Notes under the pieces: model-generated
Told to the model about the DNA's origin: nothing
The model's database searches: none
The model's input: only the letters and a program-made list of their open reading frames with translations
NCBI GenBank assembly: GCA_020630335.1
Contig: JAHDBN010000006.1
Span: 16,139-80,138, forward strand
From: Bacteriovoracaceae bacterium
GTDB taxonomy: Bacteria > Bdellovibrionota > Bacteriovoracia > Bacteriovoracales > Bacteriovoracaceae
Length of the DNA stretch: 64,000 bases
Direction: 5' to 3'
Program-made: the position numbers and the translations under genes
Shown here: positions 26,514 to 35,445 of the stretch, one piece after another
Layout of the letters: each line of letters begins with the position of its first letter
Numbering within the stretch: the first letter of the stretch is position 1

Positions 26514-27107
26514 ATGTTCACAGGGCTCATTCAAGAAGTTGGAAGTATCACTAAAGTTCAATCAAATAAAGAAGGAAAAGTTTTTACTATTCACTGCCCT
26601 AAACTTTTTTCAGAAATTAAAGTTAATGATTCAGTAGCCGTTAATGGAACTTGCCTTACAGCGACCGAATTAAAAGATCATTCATTTAAAGCTCAAGCTG
26701 TCCATGTCACCTTAGAAAAGACCTCTCTTGGTTCTTTAGAATTAGATTCTAATGTAAATTTAGAACTAGCACTCAGGCCAATTGATCGAATGGGAGGACA
26801 TTTTGTTCAAGGACATGTAAACACTCTTGCTGAAATCAAAGAAATTGAAATGATTGGTGATAATTGGAATTTTACTTTTGAAATTCATAAGAAATATTCA
26901 AAATATATAGTTAGAGAAGGTTCTATCTCTATTGATGGAACAAGTCTTACAATATCAGATCACAATGAACAAAAAAATCAATTCAAAGTAACTATTATTC
27001 CTCATACCTTAGATAAAACTATCTTTAGGAACTATAAAGTTAAGACAAGAGTAAATATTGAATTTGATATGTTATTTAAATATCTTGAGAGTTTGCAAAA
27101 TGGATGA
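26514..27107 (+). CDS. ribE: Riboflavin synthase alpha chain
   Basis: This 197-residue protein dismutates two 6,7-dimethyl-8-ribityllumazine molecules to riboflavin. It starts with the hallmark MFTGLIQEVG, and the two lumazine-binding repeats each carry a domain mark (VNGTCLTAT near residue 42 and IDGTSLTIS near 142) plus GGHFVQGHVN at 97. Length fits the family. It starts one base after ribD and overlaps the next gene by 8 bp. Confidence 0.95.
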   Translation: MFTGLIQEVGSITKVQSNKEGKVFTIHCPKLFSEIKVNDSVAVNGTCLTATELKDHSFKAQAVHVTLEKTSLGSLELDSNVNLELALRPIDRMGGHFVQGHVNTLAEIKEIEMIGDNWNFTFEIHKKYSKYIVREGSISIDGTSLTISDHNEQKNQFKVTIIPHTLDKTIFRNYKVKTRVNIEFDMLFKYLESLQNG

Positions 27108-27603
27108 TTTTTTTGAGAATGCTCATTCTTTTTTAGCAAAAACTTTTCGCCTTCTAGAAGAGCGTAAGATTTCTATTCCACTTGATTGGGAAATAGATCA
27201 TGTCTGCTACAGAGTTGAGACTCTTGAACAATATCAAAATCTTAAAAATAAAATTCAGAATTTTTCAGAATTACTAATTGAATCTCCTATCAATGGAAGA
27301 AATATTTCAACCTTTAAACTTCATAGTCCTATAAGTTTTCAAGGAAGGGTTATTAAACTCATAGAGCTACCTGCTCCAAAAGAAAAAACATTTTATAAAG
27401 AAGGCTTTGAGCACTTTGAAGTTGTTCCTGATATTGCTTTATTAGATCTAGAGAAAAAATATCCTATGGTTCAATTTAATAAAGATGCTTATTCAAAAAA
27501 AATCAATAGAGATATCTCCTTTGAAATTGAAGACTACACCATTAAATTTCATGAAGAATCTTTAGAAAAAGTCATCATAAGAGAATTAGAAGAGCTTAAA
27601 TAA
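27100..27603 (+). CDS. YecM-like VOC-superfamily protein
   Basis: This 167-residue protein starts at ATG 27100 inside the last codons of ribE; a longer frame from 27058 is less likely. The core IPLDWEIDHVCYRVETLEQY, FKLHSPISFQG, IELPAPKE and FEHFEVVPD matches the YecM family, a metal-binding vicinal-oxygen-chelate fold of unknown function. Likely metal residues are the His of DHVCYR and the Glu of HFEVV. The 8-bp overlap implies tight translational coupling to riboflavin synthase, which suggests a flavin-related or metabolite-repair role. That is inference only. Confidence 0.82.
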   Translation: MDDFFENAHSFLAKTFRLLEERKISIPLDWEIDHVCYRVETLEQYQNLKNKIQNFSELLIESPINGRNISTFKLHSPISFQGRVIKLIELPAPKEKTFYKEGFEHFEVVPDIALLDLEKKYPMVQFNKDAYSKKINRDISFEIEDYTIKFHEESLEKVIIRELEELK

Positions 27604-27657
27604 GCAATTAGACATTAAATAAAGAAATCTTTACTAAAATCTTTTCATGAGCTAGAA

Positions 27658-28320
27658 ATGCAAGTGATGAAAAAGCTAGAAAAAGCAATTCAAGATTTAA
27701 AGCAAGGAAAAATGATTATCGTTACTGATGATCATGATAGAGAAAACGAAGGTGATTTTCTCCTAGCTGCTGAGTTTGCTACCGCTGAAAATATTAATTT
27801 TATTACTAAGATAGGACGGGGATTAATTTGTGCTCCAATTACGAAAGAAAAAGCAATAGAGTTAAAACTAGATCCTATGGTTTCTATTAACGAATGCACT
27901 CACCAGACCGCTTTTACAGTCAGCATAGATGCCAGAGAAAATGTGACAACGGGTATCTCTGCTTTTGATCGCTCTTATACTCTAAAACTTTTATCAATGA
28001 ATAATGCTATTCCAAGCGACTTTGCTAGACCAGGTCATATATTTCCTTTAATAGCTAAAGATGGAGGAGTAGAAGAAAGACCTGGACATACTGAAGCTAC
28101 AATTGATCTTTTAAAACTTGCAGGACTAAACCCAGTGGGTGTTATTTGTGAAATTATGAATGAGGCTGGGGAAATGGCTAAAGGTAAAGAATTAAAATTC
28201 ATAGCCCAAAAATATGATATGAGTTTAATCTCAATCGCAGAACTTGTTGAATATAAAAAATTTTTACGAGCTGAGATAAAAAAGAAAAATTATATCTCTG
28301 AATCACAAAGGTCTATATGA
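27658..28320 (+). CDS. ribB: 3,4-dihydroxy-2-butanone 4-phosphate synthase
   Basis: This 220-residue enzyme forms the four-carbon unit of riboflavin from ribulose 5-phosphate. The acidic active-site motif is DDHDRENEGD, with VSIDARENVTTGISAFDRS and HIFPLIAKDGGVEERPGHTEA following. It is monofunctional: no RibA (GTP cyclohydrolase II) domain is attached and none is encoded nearby. ATG 27667 (MKKLEK) is an alternative start three codons in. It overlaps ribH by 4 bp. Confidence 0.94.
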   Translation: MQVMKKLEKAIQDLKQGKMIIVTDDHDRENEGDFLLAAEFATAENINFITKIGRGLICAPITKEKAIELKLDPMVSINECTHQTAFTVSIDARENVTTGISAFDRSYTLKLLSMNNAIPSDFARPGHIFPLIAKDGGVEERPGHTEATIDLLKLAGLNPVGVICEIMNEAGEMAKGKELKFIAQKYDMSLISIAELVEYKKFLRAEIKKKNYISESQRSI

Positions 28321-28805
28321 AGATTGCTCAAAATATTAAACCTATTGAAATTGATTTAAGAGAAAACTCTAAGATTGCTATTGTGACTGCTGAGTTTAAT
28401 CAAGAAATTACTAAAGGCCTTCATGAGGGAGCCAAAGATTTTCTCATTCAATCTGGGCTCACTGATAAGCAAATTAAGGAATTCTGGGTAAGTGGAGCTG
28501 TTGAAATCCCTTTAGTTTTAAAGGCCCTTGCTAAAAAAGGCTATCAAGGCATCATAGCTCTTGGATGCGTGATTAAAGGTGAGACCGCTCATTTTGACTA
28601 TGTGTGTAAATTTGTGACTGAAGGAGTCTTAAAAGTAGGACTTGAGGAAGAAACACCTATAAGTTTTGGAGTACTTACCACCAATACCCTTTCTGAGGCC
28701 CAGGATCGATCAAGATTTCCATCCGAAGAGAATAAGGGAGCTGAAGCTGCTAGTGCTTTGTTAAAGCAAATTCTGACTCTAAGAGAGATTTATCAAACTC
28801 GCTAA
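28317..28805 (+). CDS. ribH: 6,7-dimethyl-8-ribityllumazine synthase
   Basis: This 162-residue protein joins the butanone phosphate with the pyrimidine to give the riboflavin precursor and normally assembles into capsid-like particles. The family patterns are AIVTAEFNQEIT, VSGAVEIPLVLKAL, ALGCVIKGETAHFDYVC and the C-terminal SFGVLTTNTLSEAQDR. The last gene of the riboflavin cluster, it shares ATGA with ribB. No hairpin terminator separates it from rpsD. Confidence 0.95.
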   Translation: MKIAQNIKPIEIDLRENSKIAIVTAEFNQEITKGLHEGAKDFLIQSGLTDKQIKEFWVSGAVEIPLVLKALAKKGYQGIIALGCVIKGETAHFDYVCKFVTEGVLKVGLEEETPISFGVLTTNTLSEAQDRSRFPSEENKGAEAASALLKQILTLREIYQTR

Positions 28806-28833
28806 ATTACTCCGCCTTCCTCTCTTTCCACCC

Positions 28834-28863
28834 TTGACCTTATGCACCTATAAATGCTATTTA
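28834..28863 (+). promoter_or_regulatory. rpsD promoter
   Basis: TTGACC (28834-28839), an 18-nt spacer and TATTTA (28858-28863) lie 28 bp before the rpsD ATG. An AGGAG ribosome site follows. This gives rpsD its own transcript, separate from the rib genes. Confidence 0.6.
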
Positions 28864-28891
28864 ATACAGACTTATTTTTTTAGGAGAAAAA

Positions 28892-29521
28892 ATGGCTAAA
28901 GCAACAATGGGTAGAGCTAAATTCAAAATCCAAAGAAGACTTGGAGTAGAACTTCCAGGACTTGGAAAAGCAGGAGCACTAGAAAGAAGGCCATACGGTC
29001 CAGGTGTTCATGGAATGAAAAGAAAAAAGCTTTCAGATTATACGATTCGTCTAGTTGAGAAACAAAAAGTTATGTTTCATTACGGAGTGAGAGAAAAATA
29101 TCTTGTAAACTGTGTAAAAAAAGCAAAGAAGCAAAAAGATAGAGCTTGGGTTGATACACTAATCGTAAATCTTGAAAAAAGATTAGATAATATTATTTTT
29201 AGACTTAACTGGGCACCAAGTACACCTGCTGCAAGACAAATGGTTGTTCACGGGCACGTTCTTGTAAATGGTAAAAAAGTTACTTCTCCAAATCAGATTA
29301 TAAAAGTTGATGACGAAATCACTTTAACTCAAAAAGGTTTTAAAAGTGGTAACTACCTTCAAGCTCAAGCAAGACCAAGGATTTCAACAATTCCTGCTTG
29401 CTTAACTAAAGAAGCTGTTGGTGAAGCAGAGAAAGCGAAGCTTATCGCTGAACCTATGCCAGAAGATATTCCTTTTCCATTCGAAAAACGACTTGTTACG
29501 GAATATTACTGGAAAATTTAA
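28892..29521 (+). CDS. rpsD: 30S ribosomal protein S4
   Basis: This 209-residue primary 16S rRNA-binding protein nucleates assembly of the 30S body. The S4 domain (LEKRLDNIIFRLNWAPS...ARQMVVHGHVLVNGK) is near residues 95-160. The N-terminal segment lacks the four-Cys zinc knuckle found in some S4 proteins and begins with an arginine- and glycine-rich RRLGVELPGLGK stretch. It is separated from the other ribosomal protein genes, as in several lineages. It has its own promoter and a perfect terminator. Confidence 0.97.
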   Translation: MAKATMGRAKFKIQRRLGVELPGLGKAGALERRPYGPGVHGMKRKKLSDYTIRLVEKQKVMFHYGVREKYLVNCVKKAKKQKDRAWVDTLIVNLEKRLDNIIFRLNWAPSTPAARQMVVHGHVLVNGKKVTSPNQIIKVDDEITLTQKGFKSGNYLQAQARPRISTIPACLTKEAVGEAEKAKLIAEPMPEDIPFPFEKRLVTEYYWKI

Positions 29522-29550
29522 TTTAAGAATTACTATTCTAAATGATATTA

Positions 29551-29579
29551 GGGATAAGCTTAGCTTATCCCTTTTTTTT
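29551..29579 (+). terminator. rpsD terminator
   Basis: A perfect 9-bp stem GGGATAAGC/GCTTATCCC with a 3-nt TTA loop is followed by eight T. It stops rpsD and faces a convergent small gene. Confidence 0.93.
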
Positions 29580-29588
29580 GCTTTTTTA

Positions 29589-29867
29589 TTAATCTCTTAA
29601 TCTTCCACCAAAGCTTTCATCTAAATATTTTTGAAAAGCCTTATTCGCTTTAGGATCTTTTTTATCAAGACCTAAAAATGTATCTTCTAGGCAATGCTCA
29701 AAAGCTTGAATCGTCTCCTCGTTTGATTTACAGCTTACAATTCCAGCTTTAATTTCTTCCTCACTAAAAGTAATACACTCTTCTTCAGCATGACAACGAT
29801 CAACAGTAGGTACAGCCTGAGAAAACAAATTAAGTGAGAAAAATAGAACAATTAATTTTTTAAACAT
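29589..29867 (-). CDS. Small secreted protein with four cysteines
   Basis: This 92-residue protein has a clear signal peptide (LIVLFFSLNLFSQA). The mature part of about 75 residues has four Cys (RCH, EEC, VSC, EHC), fit for two disulphides, and an acidic helical character. No family is recognised. Its AAAGGAG ribosome site can fold into a hairpin, see the separate entry. It is monocistronic and convergent with rpsD. Confidence 0.75.
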   Translation of the reverse strand: MFKKLIVLFFSLNLFSQAVPTVDRCHAEEECITFSEEEIKAGIVSCKSNEETIQAFEHCLEDTFLGLDKKDPKANKAFQKYLDESFGGRLRD

Positions 29868-29871
29868 TTAA

Positions 29872-29889
29872 AACTCCTTTGGGGGAGTT
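29872..29889 (-). promoter_or_regulatory. Hairpin enclosing the ribosome-binding site
   Basis: On the minus strand AACTCC-CCCAAA-GGAGTT forms a 6-bp hairpin in which the 3' arm is part of the AAAGGAG site of the small secreted protein. Translation could be limited when the stem is closed. The stem is short, so this may be incidental. Confidence 0.35.
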
Positions 29890-29979
29890 CTAGGTTATCA
29901 TGAAGAAATCTATCGAATTCCTTACCTAGAGGAAATTACAGAGTCTGTTGATATTTTTTACAATAATTTTAAGTAAAGG

Positions 29980-30786
29980 CTATTTTTTTCTTAAAAATTG
30001 GATACCGATAAGAAATAAAATAAGAAAACCGCCAATTACCCAATACCAAAACTTAGAGTGACCTATTCCAAATTTTTCTTCCTCTCCTACTTTATAAATA
30101 GCATTTGCAGAAGAAAAATTGTTAAATCCATTTTGCTCATAATCAACAAGAGCATGAATGATATAATTACTTCCTACTAAAGCGTTCAAATTCTTTCCTG
30201 AGAAAACGAGAGTTTCTTCGCTTTTCCCCTTTATCGACATTTCAGAACTATCACTTTGAACTGAGATTTCTCTTGGTACAACGAAATCTAATTTAATAGA
30301 AGTTGCTTCATCTGAGAGATTTTTAACAACGACTTCTCCTTTGAATTCATTTCCCATTGAGATTATTTTAGCTTTCGTCACTAATGCTCCTACTTGAAGA
30401 GCTGATAAATCTTCTGTGCCCGTTTTTTTGACAGGAATCTTCATAAGATTAGCACTTGAGAAAGGATAGCTGTTCCCATCTTGATAATGGTAAATAAGTT
30501 TTAAGGGGAAAAACCCTGCCCTCTCACTTGAAAATGTTCCTTTCAAATCCCATGTATGTCCCTTGTTAGGGGTTAAATTTTTTCCTTCAGAGACTAATTT
30601 AAAATCTAAAAAAGAAACCTCTGGAAATACTGCCTGGGCAAGCTCATCTCCCTTATTAACAAGCTCTATACTTCCAGTAATCGATCCACTTTGGCCATCA
30701 ACTGTAATCTTCGGTGTTCCTTGAATTGAAATATAACTAGCAAGACTAATTTGAGAAAATAAGGCTAATAGTAAAATATTTTTCAT
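29980..30786 (-). CDS. Exported membrane-anchored protein with Ig-like domains
   Basis: This 268-residue protein has a signal peptide (NILLLALFSQISLAS), about 210 residues of beta-rich sequence that look like two Ig-like/NEW3-type modules (for example GSIELVNKGDELAQAVFPEV and GEVVVKNLSDEATSIKLDF), and a C-terminal membrane helix (WYWVIGGFLILFLIGIQFL) with a basic tail. It should be a type I membrane protein with its bulk in the periplasm. It starts 8 nt after the Na+/H+ antiporter and may assist it. No specific function is recognised. Confidence 0.75.
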   Translation of the reverse strand: MKNILLLALFSQISLASYISIQGTPKITVDGQSGSITGSIELVNKGDELAQAVFPEVSFLDFKLVSEGKNLTPNKGHTWDLKGTFSSERAGFFPLKLIYHYQDGNSYPFSSANLMKIPVKKTGTEDLSALQVGALVTKAKIISMGNEFKGEVVVKNLSDEATSIKLDFVVPREISVQSDSSEMSIKGKSEETLVFSGKNLNALVGSNYIIHALVDYEQNGFNNFSSANAIYKVGEEEKFGIGHSKFWYWVIGGFLILFLIGIQFLRKK

Positions 30787-30794
30787 ATGTTTTC

Positions 30795-32120
30795 CTATAC
30801 TAAAATTTGAAATAAGACCATTGCTAAAATTGTTGGAAATAAAGAACCCAATAACATTTTCAAAGGGCTAACTCCTTCTTCTCCGAAAGAATCTTTTAAA
30901 ATGCTTAATCCTGCAGGATTCGGAGCATTCGCTATCACCGTTAATCCTCCACCTGCAACTGCACCTGCCATAACGGAGTATTTAGCCGCATCACTTAATC
31001 CCTCAACCTGAGCCGCAAGGTAAGTAAGGGCTGCATTATCAGTAATTCCTGTTAGGGCAGTTGTTCCGATGAAAAGAGGTAATTCCCCTAAACTACTAAT
31101 AATAGGTTTTAACCACCATGCTTGCAATCCTCCAAGTGTAACGAGTCCACCTAAGAAAAATCCCACAAGAAGTGATTCTCTAATTTTAATTCTATCTTGG
31201 TATGTTTCTGTAATGGTCGTAAACCCTAAAAAGAAAATAAAAAGACCAAGAAAAACAACCATATGATGAGAAGTTAAAACAACTAAGCCTAGAAATAATA
31301 AATGGACTATATATTTCCAAAACTTAGGTTCTGGTTTTCCATCATCAGCTCCAACTCCTTCAAGCTCACCTTCCAATTCCTTTCTAAAAAATTGAGAAAC
31401 AACTAGTGATCCTATTACGATTGCAATCACAGATTTATAACCAAAGTTAAAAAACATATGGCTCATTCCCCAATTCCATTTCGCGGCAACCATGACCACT
31501 GGTGGAGCTGCATAATTTGTTAAGGTTCCGCCAATGGAGATATTTACAAATAAAAGTCCAAGAGTTGCATATTTAAACTTTGTACTCATACCGCCTAGAA
31601 AAAATGAGTTTAAAAGAATAATTGCTGTAACTGTCATTGCTGCGGGCTCAGTAATAAAAGATCCAAGTATAGGGCCAATAACTAACGCTGAAATGTAAAA
31701 AGATCTTTTCTTTTTAAATGGTAAAACATTAGAAAAAAGAACAATTATTTTTTCAGCTAATTTAATGACTGGTCTAGTAGCAGCCATACACATAATAACA
31801 AAAACAAAAGCTGGCTCTGTAAAGTTTAATTTATGTTCAAGGTAATAAAGTGCTTCGCTAGTTTTATGCATTAATCCATCATGTCCTATGGCATCAACGC
31901 TTCCACCAATGAAAAAATAAATTGCCATAAAAATACCGGCCCAGATACCAAAAACTGCTTCTACTTCTCCTAAAAAATGATAAGCATGATAACTAATAGA
32001 ACCTTTGGGGCAATGATGAGCCATGTCTTCAAATTTTTTAGCTATAAAAGTGTGTATGATCGCAATAGCAAAAATAATAGTTGCAATAATTTCAATAGTT
32101 GAAACAGCGCTAAAATCCAT
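30795..32120 (-). CDS. Putative Na+/H+ antiporter
   Basis: This 441-residue integral membrane protein has about ten to twelve helices and resembles the Na_H_antiport_2 family of putative Na+/H+ antiporters. Recognisable parts are the MAHHCPKGSISYHAYHFLGEVEAVFG start, TRPVIKLAEKI, ITEPAAMTVTAIIL, NYAAPPVV, GTTALTGITDNAALTYL and NAPNPAGLSIL. Such proteins exchange Na+ for H+ and fit a saline or marine habitat. It lies first in a two-gene minus operon with the Ig-like anchored protein. Confidence 0.85.
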   Translation of the reverse strand: MDFSAVSTIEIIATIIFAIAIIHTFIAKKFEDMAHHCPKGSISYHAYHFLGEVEAVFGIWAGIFMAIYFFIGGSVDAIGHDGLMHKTSEALYYLEHKLNFTEPAFVFVIMCMAATRPVIKLAEKIIVLFSNVLPFKKKRSFYISALVIGPILGSFITEPAAMTVTAIILLNSFFLGGMSTKFKYATLGLLFVNISIGGTLTNYAAPPVVMVAAKWNWGMSHMFFNFGYKSVIAIVIGSLVVSQFFRKELEGELEGVGADDGKPEPKFWKYIVHLLFLGLVVLTSHHMVVFLGLFIFFLGFTTITETYQDRIKIRESLLVGFFLGGLVTLGGLQAWWLKPIISSLGELPLFIGTTALTGITDNAALTYLAAQVEGLSDAAKYSVMAGAVAGGGLTVIANAPNPAGLSILKDSFGEEGVSPLKMLLGSLFPTILAMVLFQILV

Positions 32121-32201
32121 ATTCCCTCACATTTAAAACTTGAGCTTCTTACTCAATAGTTGATGACCCTTTGAAGCTTATTCTATAAGATAGGTTTTAT
32201 A

Positions 32202-33902
32202 ATGAATATAAAATTTTCACTGGTATTTTTATTTTTCTTTTCACTCTCTTGTCAGAAAAACTCAAGAAAAATTGTTAATGCAACTATTAATTCTGAAGTA
32301 ACTACTATCGATCCACACAAATCATACGATGCTGTTTCAAATACAATTGTTTACCAAATGTATGAGACTCTTTTTCAATATCATTACTTAAAAAGACCTT
32401 ATGCTTTAGAACCACTTCTAGCAAAAGAATTACCCACTATTTCTTCTGACGGACTGACATACACAATAAAAATTAAAGATAATATTTTTTATCATAATCA
32501 AAATAAATTCTTTAAATCCCCAAGAAAAGTTATTTCCGAAGATATTCTTAATAGTTTTAAAAGAGTAGCGTTTAAAGGAACTGATGCTAAAGGCTGGTGG
32601 CTATTTAAAGACAAAATTGTTGGGTTAGATGAATTTAGAGAGAAAGTTACAAGTTTTGATAATTTCTTCAAGAAAAAAGTTTCAGGAATAGTACTTCCTG
32701 ATAATCAAACAATTGTCATCAAATTAAAGAAAAGATTTCCTCAGTTTATTCATATTCTATCAATGACTTTCACCTCTCCTCTGCCAAAAGAAATTCTCAT
32801 TTCAAGTAATAATAATTTGGAAAAAATTGATATTGGTACTGGCCCATTTATACTTAAAGAAATAAAGCACAAAGAAATGATTCATTTCTTAAAAAACGAA
32901 TCTTATCAAACAAGTAAATATCCTTCTAGTGGTGATCGAGAAGCAAATGAGAAGGGATTACTTGCAAGTATTAACAAGGAACTTCCTCTTGTAGATGAAT
33001 TGAAATTTCATGTTATTGAAGATGAAACACAAAGATGGAAAGGTTTTAGAGAAGGACTCTTTGATTTTATTGAAATTCCATCAAAAGAATTAGACAAAGC
33101 AATTAATCTTAGTGGTAAGCTAAATAAAAATTTGAAAGATGTTGACCTTGAAATTTCATCGAGCTTAGTCTTTTGGTGGCTTGGATTCAATATGAGAGAT
33201 CCTATACTTGGGACTAATTTAAAGCTAAGAAAAGCTATTGCTCATGCTATTAATATGAAAAGTTATGTAGAAAACTTTTACGTTCATAGTGGAAGACTTG
33301 CAAACTCTCTTTTTCCTCCTGGTGTACAAGGCTATACTCCTACTAAAAAACATCCTCAAGAATACAATTTAAACGAAGCAAGAAGATTATTAAGTGAAGC
33401 AGGCTACCCTGCAGGGAAAGGACTTCCTGTCTTAGAATTTAATACAAGAAGAAACTCTGAAAAGCATATTTTAATGGGGCAATTCATAAAAAAAGAACTT
33501 AATAAAATTGGGATAACTGTAAAGATCGTCGTAAATAGTTTTAAAGAATTTTTACAAAAAGCTAAAGAAGCTAAAATGCAGTTTTGGCAAAGTGGATGGC
33601 TAATGGATTATCCAGATCCTGAAAACTTGCTACAACTCCTATATTCAAAAAACTCAAATGGAGGACCTAATAAAACAGGTTTTAATAATAAGAATTTTGA
33701 TTCTCTTTATGAACAATATTTAATAGCAACTGATGAAATCAAAAAACTTGAACTCTTACAAAGAATGGAAGGAATCGTTGTTAGTGAAGTTCCTTGGATC
33801 ATCTCTAATTATTCAATTAATTATCATGCAAAAACGAAAGATTTAGAAAATTTTAGGTTTTCTGATTTAATATTTAATTTCTATAAGTATTTAAAAAAAT
33901 GA
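32202..33902 (+). CDS. Peptide ABC transporter substrate-binding lipoprotein (SBP_bac_5)
   Basis: This 566-residue protein has a lipobox (SLSC, Cys17) and the OppA/DppA fold. Typical passages are INSEVTTIDPHKSYDA, YQMYETLF, KAIAHAINMKSYV and QSGWLMDYPDPENLLQLL. It would deliver oligopeptides to an inner-membrane ABC importer. The permease and ATPase genes are absent here, so it may serve a transporter encoded elsewhere. It overlaps deoC by 4 bp, a pairing that joins nutrient uptake with nucleoside breakdown. A TTGATG-18-TATAAG promoter (32160-32189) is weak. Confidence 0.9.
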   Translation: MNIKFSLVFLFFFSLSCQKNSRKIVNATINSEVTTIDPHKSYDAVSNTIVYQMYETLFQYHYLKRPYALEPLLAKELPTISSDGLTYTIKIKDNIFYHNQNKFFKSPRKVISEDILNSFKRVAFKGTDAKGWWLFKDKIVGLDEFREKVTSFDNFFKKKVSGIVLPDNQTIVIKLKKRFPQFIHILSMTFTSPLPKEILISSNNNLEKIDIGTGPFILKEIKHKEMIHFLKNESYQTSKYPSSGDREANEKGLLASINKELPLVDELKFHVIEDETQRWKGFREGLFDFIEIPSKELDKAINLSGKLNKNLKDVDLEISSSLVFWWLGFNMRDPILGTNLKLRKAIAHAINMKSYVENFYVHSGRLANSLFPPGVQGYTPTKKHPQEYNLNEARRLLSEAGYPAGKGLPVLEFNTRRNSEKHILMGQFIKKELNKIGITVKIVVNSFKEFLQKAKEAKMQFWQSGWLMDYPDPENLLQLLYSKNSNGGPNKTGFNNKNFDSLYEQYLIATDEIKKLELLQRMEGIVVSEVPWIISNYSINYHAKTKDLENFRFSDLIFNFYKYLKK

Positions 33903-34540
33903 CATACGAAAAATATATCGACCATACTCTTTTGAAAGCTAATGCTCGTGAAGAAGATTTTAAAAAACTTTGTTCTGAAGCGAATGAATTTAATTTTTTT
34001 TCTGTTTGTATTCCAGCAAGTTATATTTCTTTTGCAAAAGAACAATTAAAAAAAGATGTTAAGATCTGCACCGTTGTTGGTTTTCCACTAGGTTCTTCTC
34101 TTGCAAAAGAAGAAGAAACTCAAAAAGCAATAGATCAAGGAGCAGACGAAATAGATATGGTTATTAATATTAGTAAATTGCTTTCTCTAGATTTTTCTTA
34201 CATAGAAAATGAAATCTCTAAAATTTCTAAAAAATGCCAAAATAAAATACTTAAGGTCATTATAGAAACTGATTACCTAGATGAGTCTTTAACTATTCAG
34301 TGCTGTAATATTTTAAATAATACAAATGCTCAATACATAAAAACATCTACGGGATTTGCGGACTCCGGAGCTCAATTAAGCGATATTCATTTATTTAAAA
34401 AACACCTAGATTCCTCTAAGAAAATTAAGGCCAGCGGTGGAATTAGAAATGCCAAAGACTTTAAAGCATTTATTTCTGCTGGGGCTGATAGGATAGGAAC
34501 TAGTTCTGGAGTAAAAATCATCTCTGATATGAAATGTTAG
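33899..34540 (+). CDS. deoC: Deoxyribose-phosphate aldolase
   Basis: This 213-residue class I aldolase splits 2-deoxyribose 5-phosphate into acetaldehyde and glyceraldehyde 3-phosphate, letting DNA sugar be used as carbon. The Schiff-base lysine is in YIKTSTGF, the proton-relay lysine in IKASGGIRN, and the start YIDHTLLKANA is typical. Length matches the short bacterial form (about 215). Coupling to a peptide-binding lipoprotein fits a scavenger or predator of DNA-rich prey; this is inference. Confidence 0.94.
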   Translation: MTYEKYIDHTLLKANAREEDFKKLCSEANEFNFFSVCIPASYISFAKEQLKKDVKICTVVGFPLGSSLAKEEETQKAIDQGADEIDMVINISKLLSLDFSYIENEISKISKKCQNKILKVIIETDYLDESLTIQCCNILNNTNAQYIKTSTGFADSGAQLSDIHLFKKHLDSSKKIKASGGIRNAKDFKAFISAGADRIGTSSGVKIISDMKC

Positions 34541-34627
34541 AAAGCTCAACCCTGAAAACCTTTTAATATCAACACTTTAAGTTCTTTGGTTTGTAAATTT
34601 TACTGAGTAAATAAGAAAAAACTTATT

Positions 34628-34655
34628 TTGTGCGCAATGCATCAATGTGTTAGAT
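34628..34655 (+). promoter_or_regulatory. Candidate promoter of small secreted protein gene
   Basis: TTGTGC (34628-34633), a 16-nt spacer and TTAGAT (34650-34655) lie 30 bp before the ATG at 34686, which has an AAAGGAG site. The match to the consensus is moderate. Confidence 0.45.
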
Positions 34656-34685
34656 TGCTCACCTACTTCAAACAAAAGGAGCAAA

Positions 34686-35339
34686 ATGTTTAAGTGCATA
34701 CTTTTATCTTTATTACTTGGTTCTGTTAGTTCTATGGCCCAAGCAAACAAGGTTAAAGTGCGAGGAAATTTAGTCGAAAAAGGTATGAATACCATCGGCC
34801 AAACAGTGCTTTTACATAATTCAGATTATCAAAATATTGATTTTCAAAATTGTAAAAGTGGTTCTTACGTAACTTCAAAAAGCTATCCTGAACTAGGAAA
34901 ACATTACACTTGTAATAAACAACTTGTAAATTCCTATACGCTAGCAAAACTAACAGAAGAAAACGGAATGACTGATGTGAAATTAATTGTTTCTCAAGCT
35001 GATTGTGCTGATCAAGGTAAACCAAATTCAAGCATAGATACTGCAATCTACAGCTTACAAGAAATGGTTGAAAATGCTAAATCGACACTCATAGATCATA
35101 AAACTTTTTATGGAAAAGGATACATGATCGATGAATCAGAACCTATGAGACCTTTTTATTCAGGAGCTGGAACGGATTACAGACTAAAACTTTTAGTCGT
35201 AAAATTTGCAACTCCAGAAGGAAGTAAATACTTAGGTTTTTTAAGAAATACTAGACGAGAATTTTTTCTTTATGCTGAAAATAAATCTCTTGATGTGCTA
35301 GTAAATCAAGTTCAAGCTCAATTGAATCTTGTAATGTAA
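34686..35339 (+). CDS. Secreted protein of unknown function, 217 residues
   Basis: I start at ATG 34686 (MFKCILL) because AAAGGAG is close upstream; the longer reading from 34647 lacks this. A signal peptide (CILLSLLLGSVSSMAQA) is followed by a soluble domain with several Tyr, four Cys (NCKSG, TCNK, DCAD) and a conserved-looking DYRLKLLVVKFATPEGSKYLGFLRN segment. I do not recognise the family. It is monocistronic, with a promoter and a terminator on either side. Confidence 0.78.
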   Translation: MFKCILLSLLLGSVSSMAQANKVKVRGNLVEKGMNTIGQTVLLHNSDYQNIDFQNCKSGSYVTSKSYPELGKHYTCNKQLVNSYTLAKLTEENGMTDVKLIVSQADCADQGKPNSSIDTAIYSLQEMVENAKSTLIDHKTFYGKGYMIDESEPMRPFYSGAGTDYRLKLLVVKFATPEGSKYLGFLRNTRREFFLYAENKSLDVLVNQVQAQLNLVM

Positions 35340-35353
35340 AACGAAGGATTTTT

Positions 35354-35389
35354 AGCTCACTGTCGTATTTTTAGACAGTGGGCCTTTTT
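35354..35389 (+). terminator. Rho-independent terminator
   Basis: CTCACTGTC pairs with GACAGTGGG (one G-T pair) across a 9-nt loop, then GCC and a short T run follow. It closes the secreted protein gene ending at 35339. Confidence 0.85.
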
Positions 35390-35445
35390 AACTATCTAAA
35401 ATTACTAAGTAAATATTTGGCATTAAAATTGTATAGTTAATAAGC

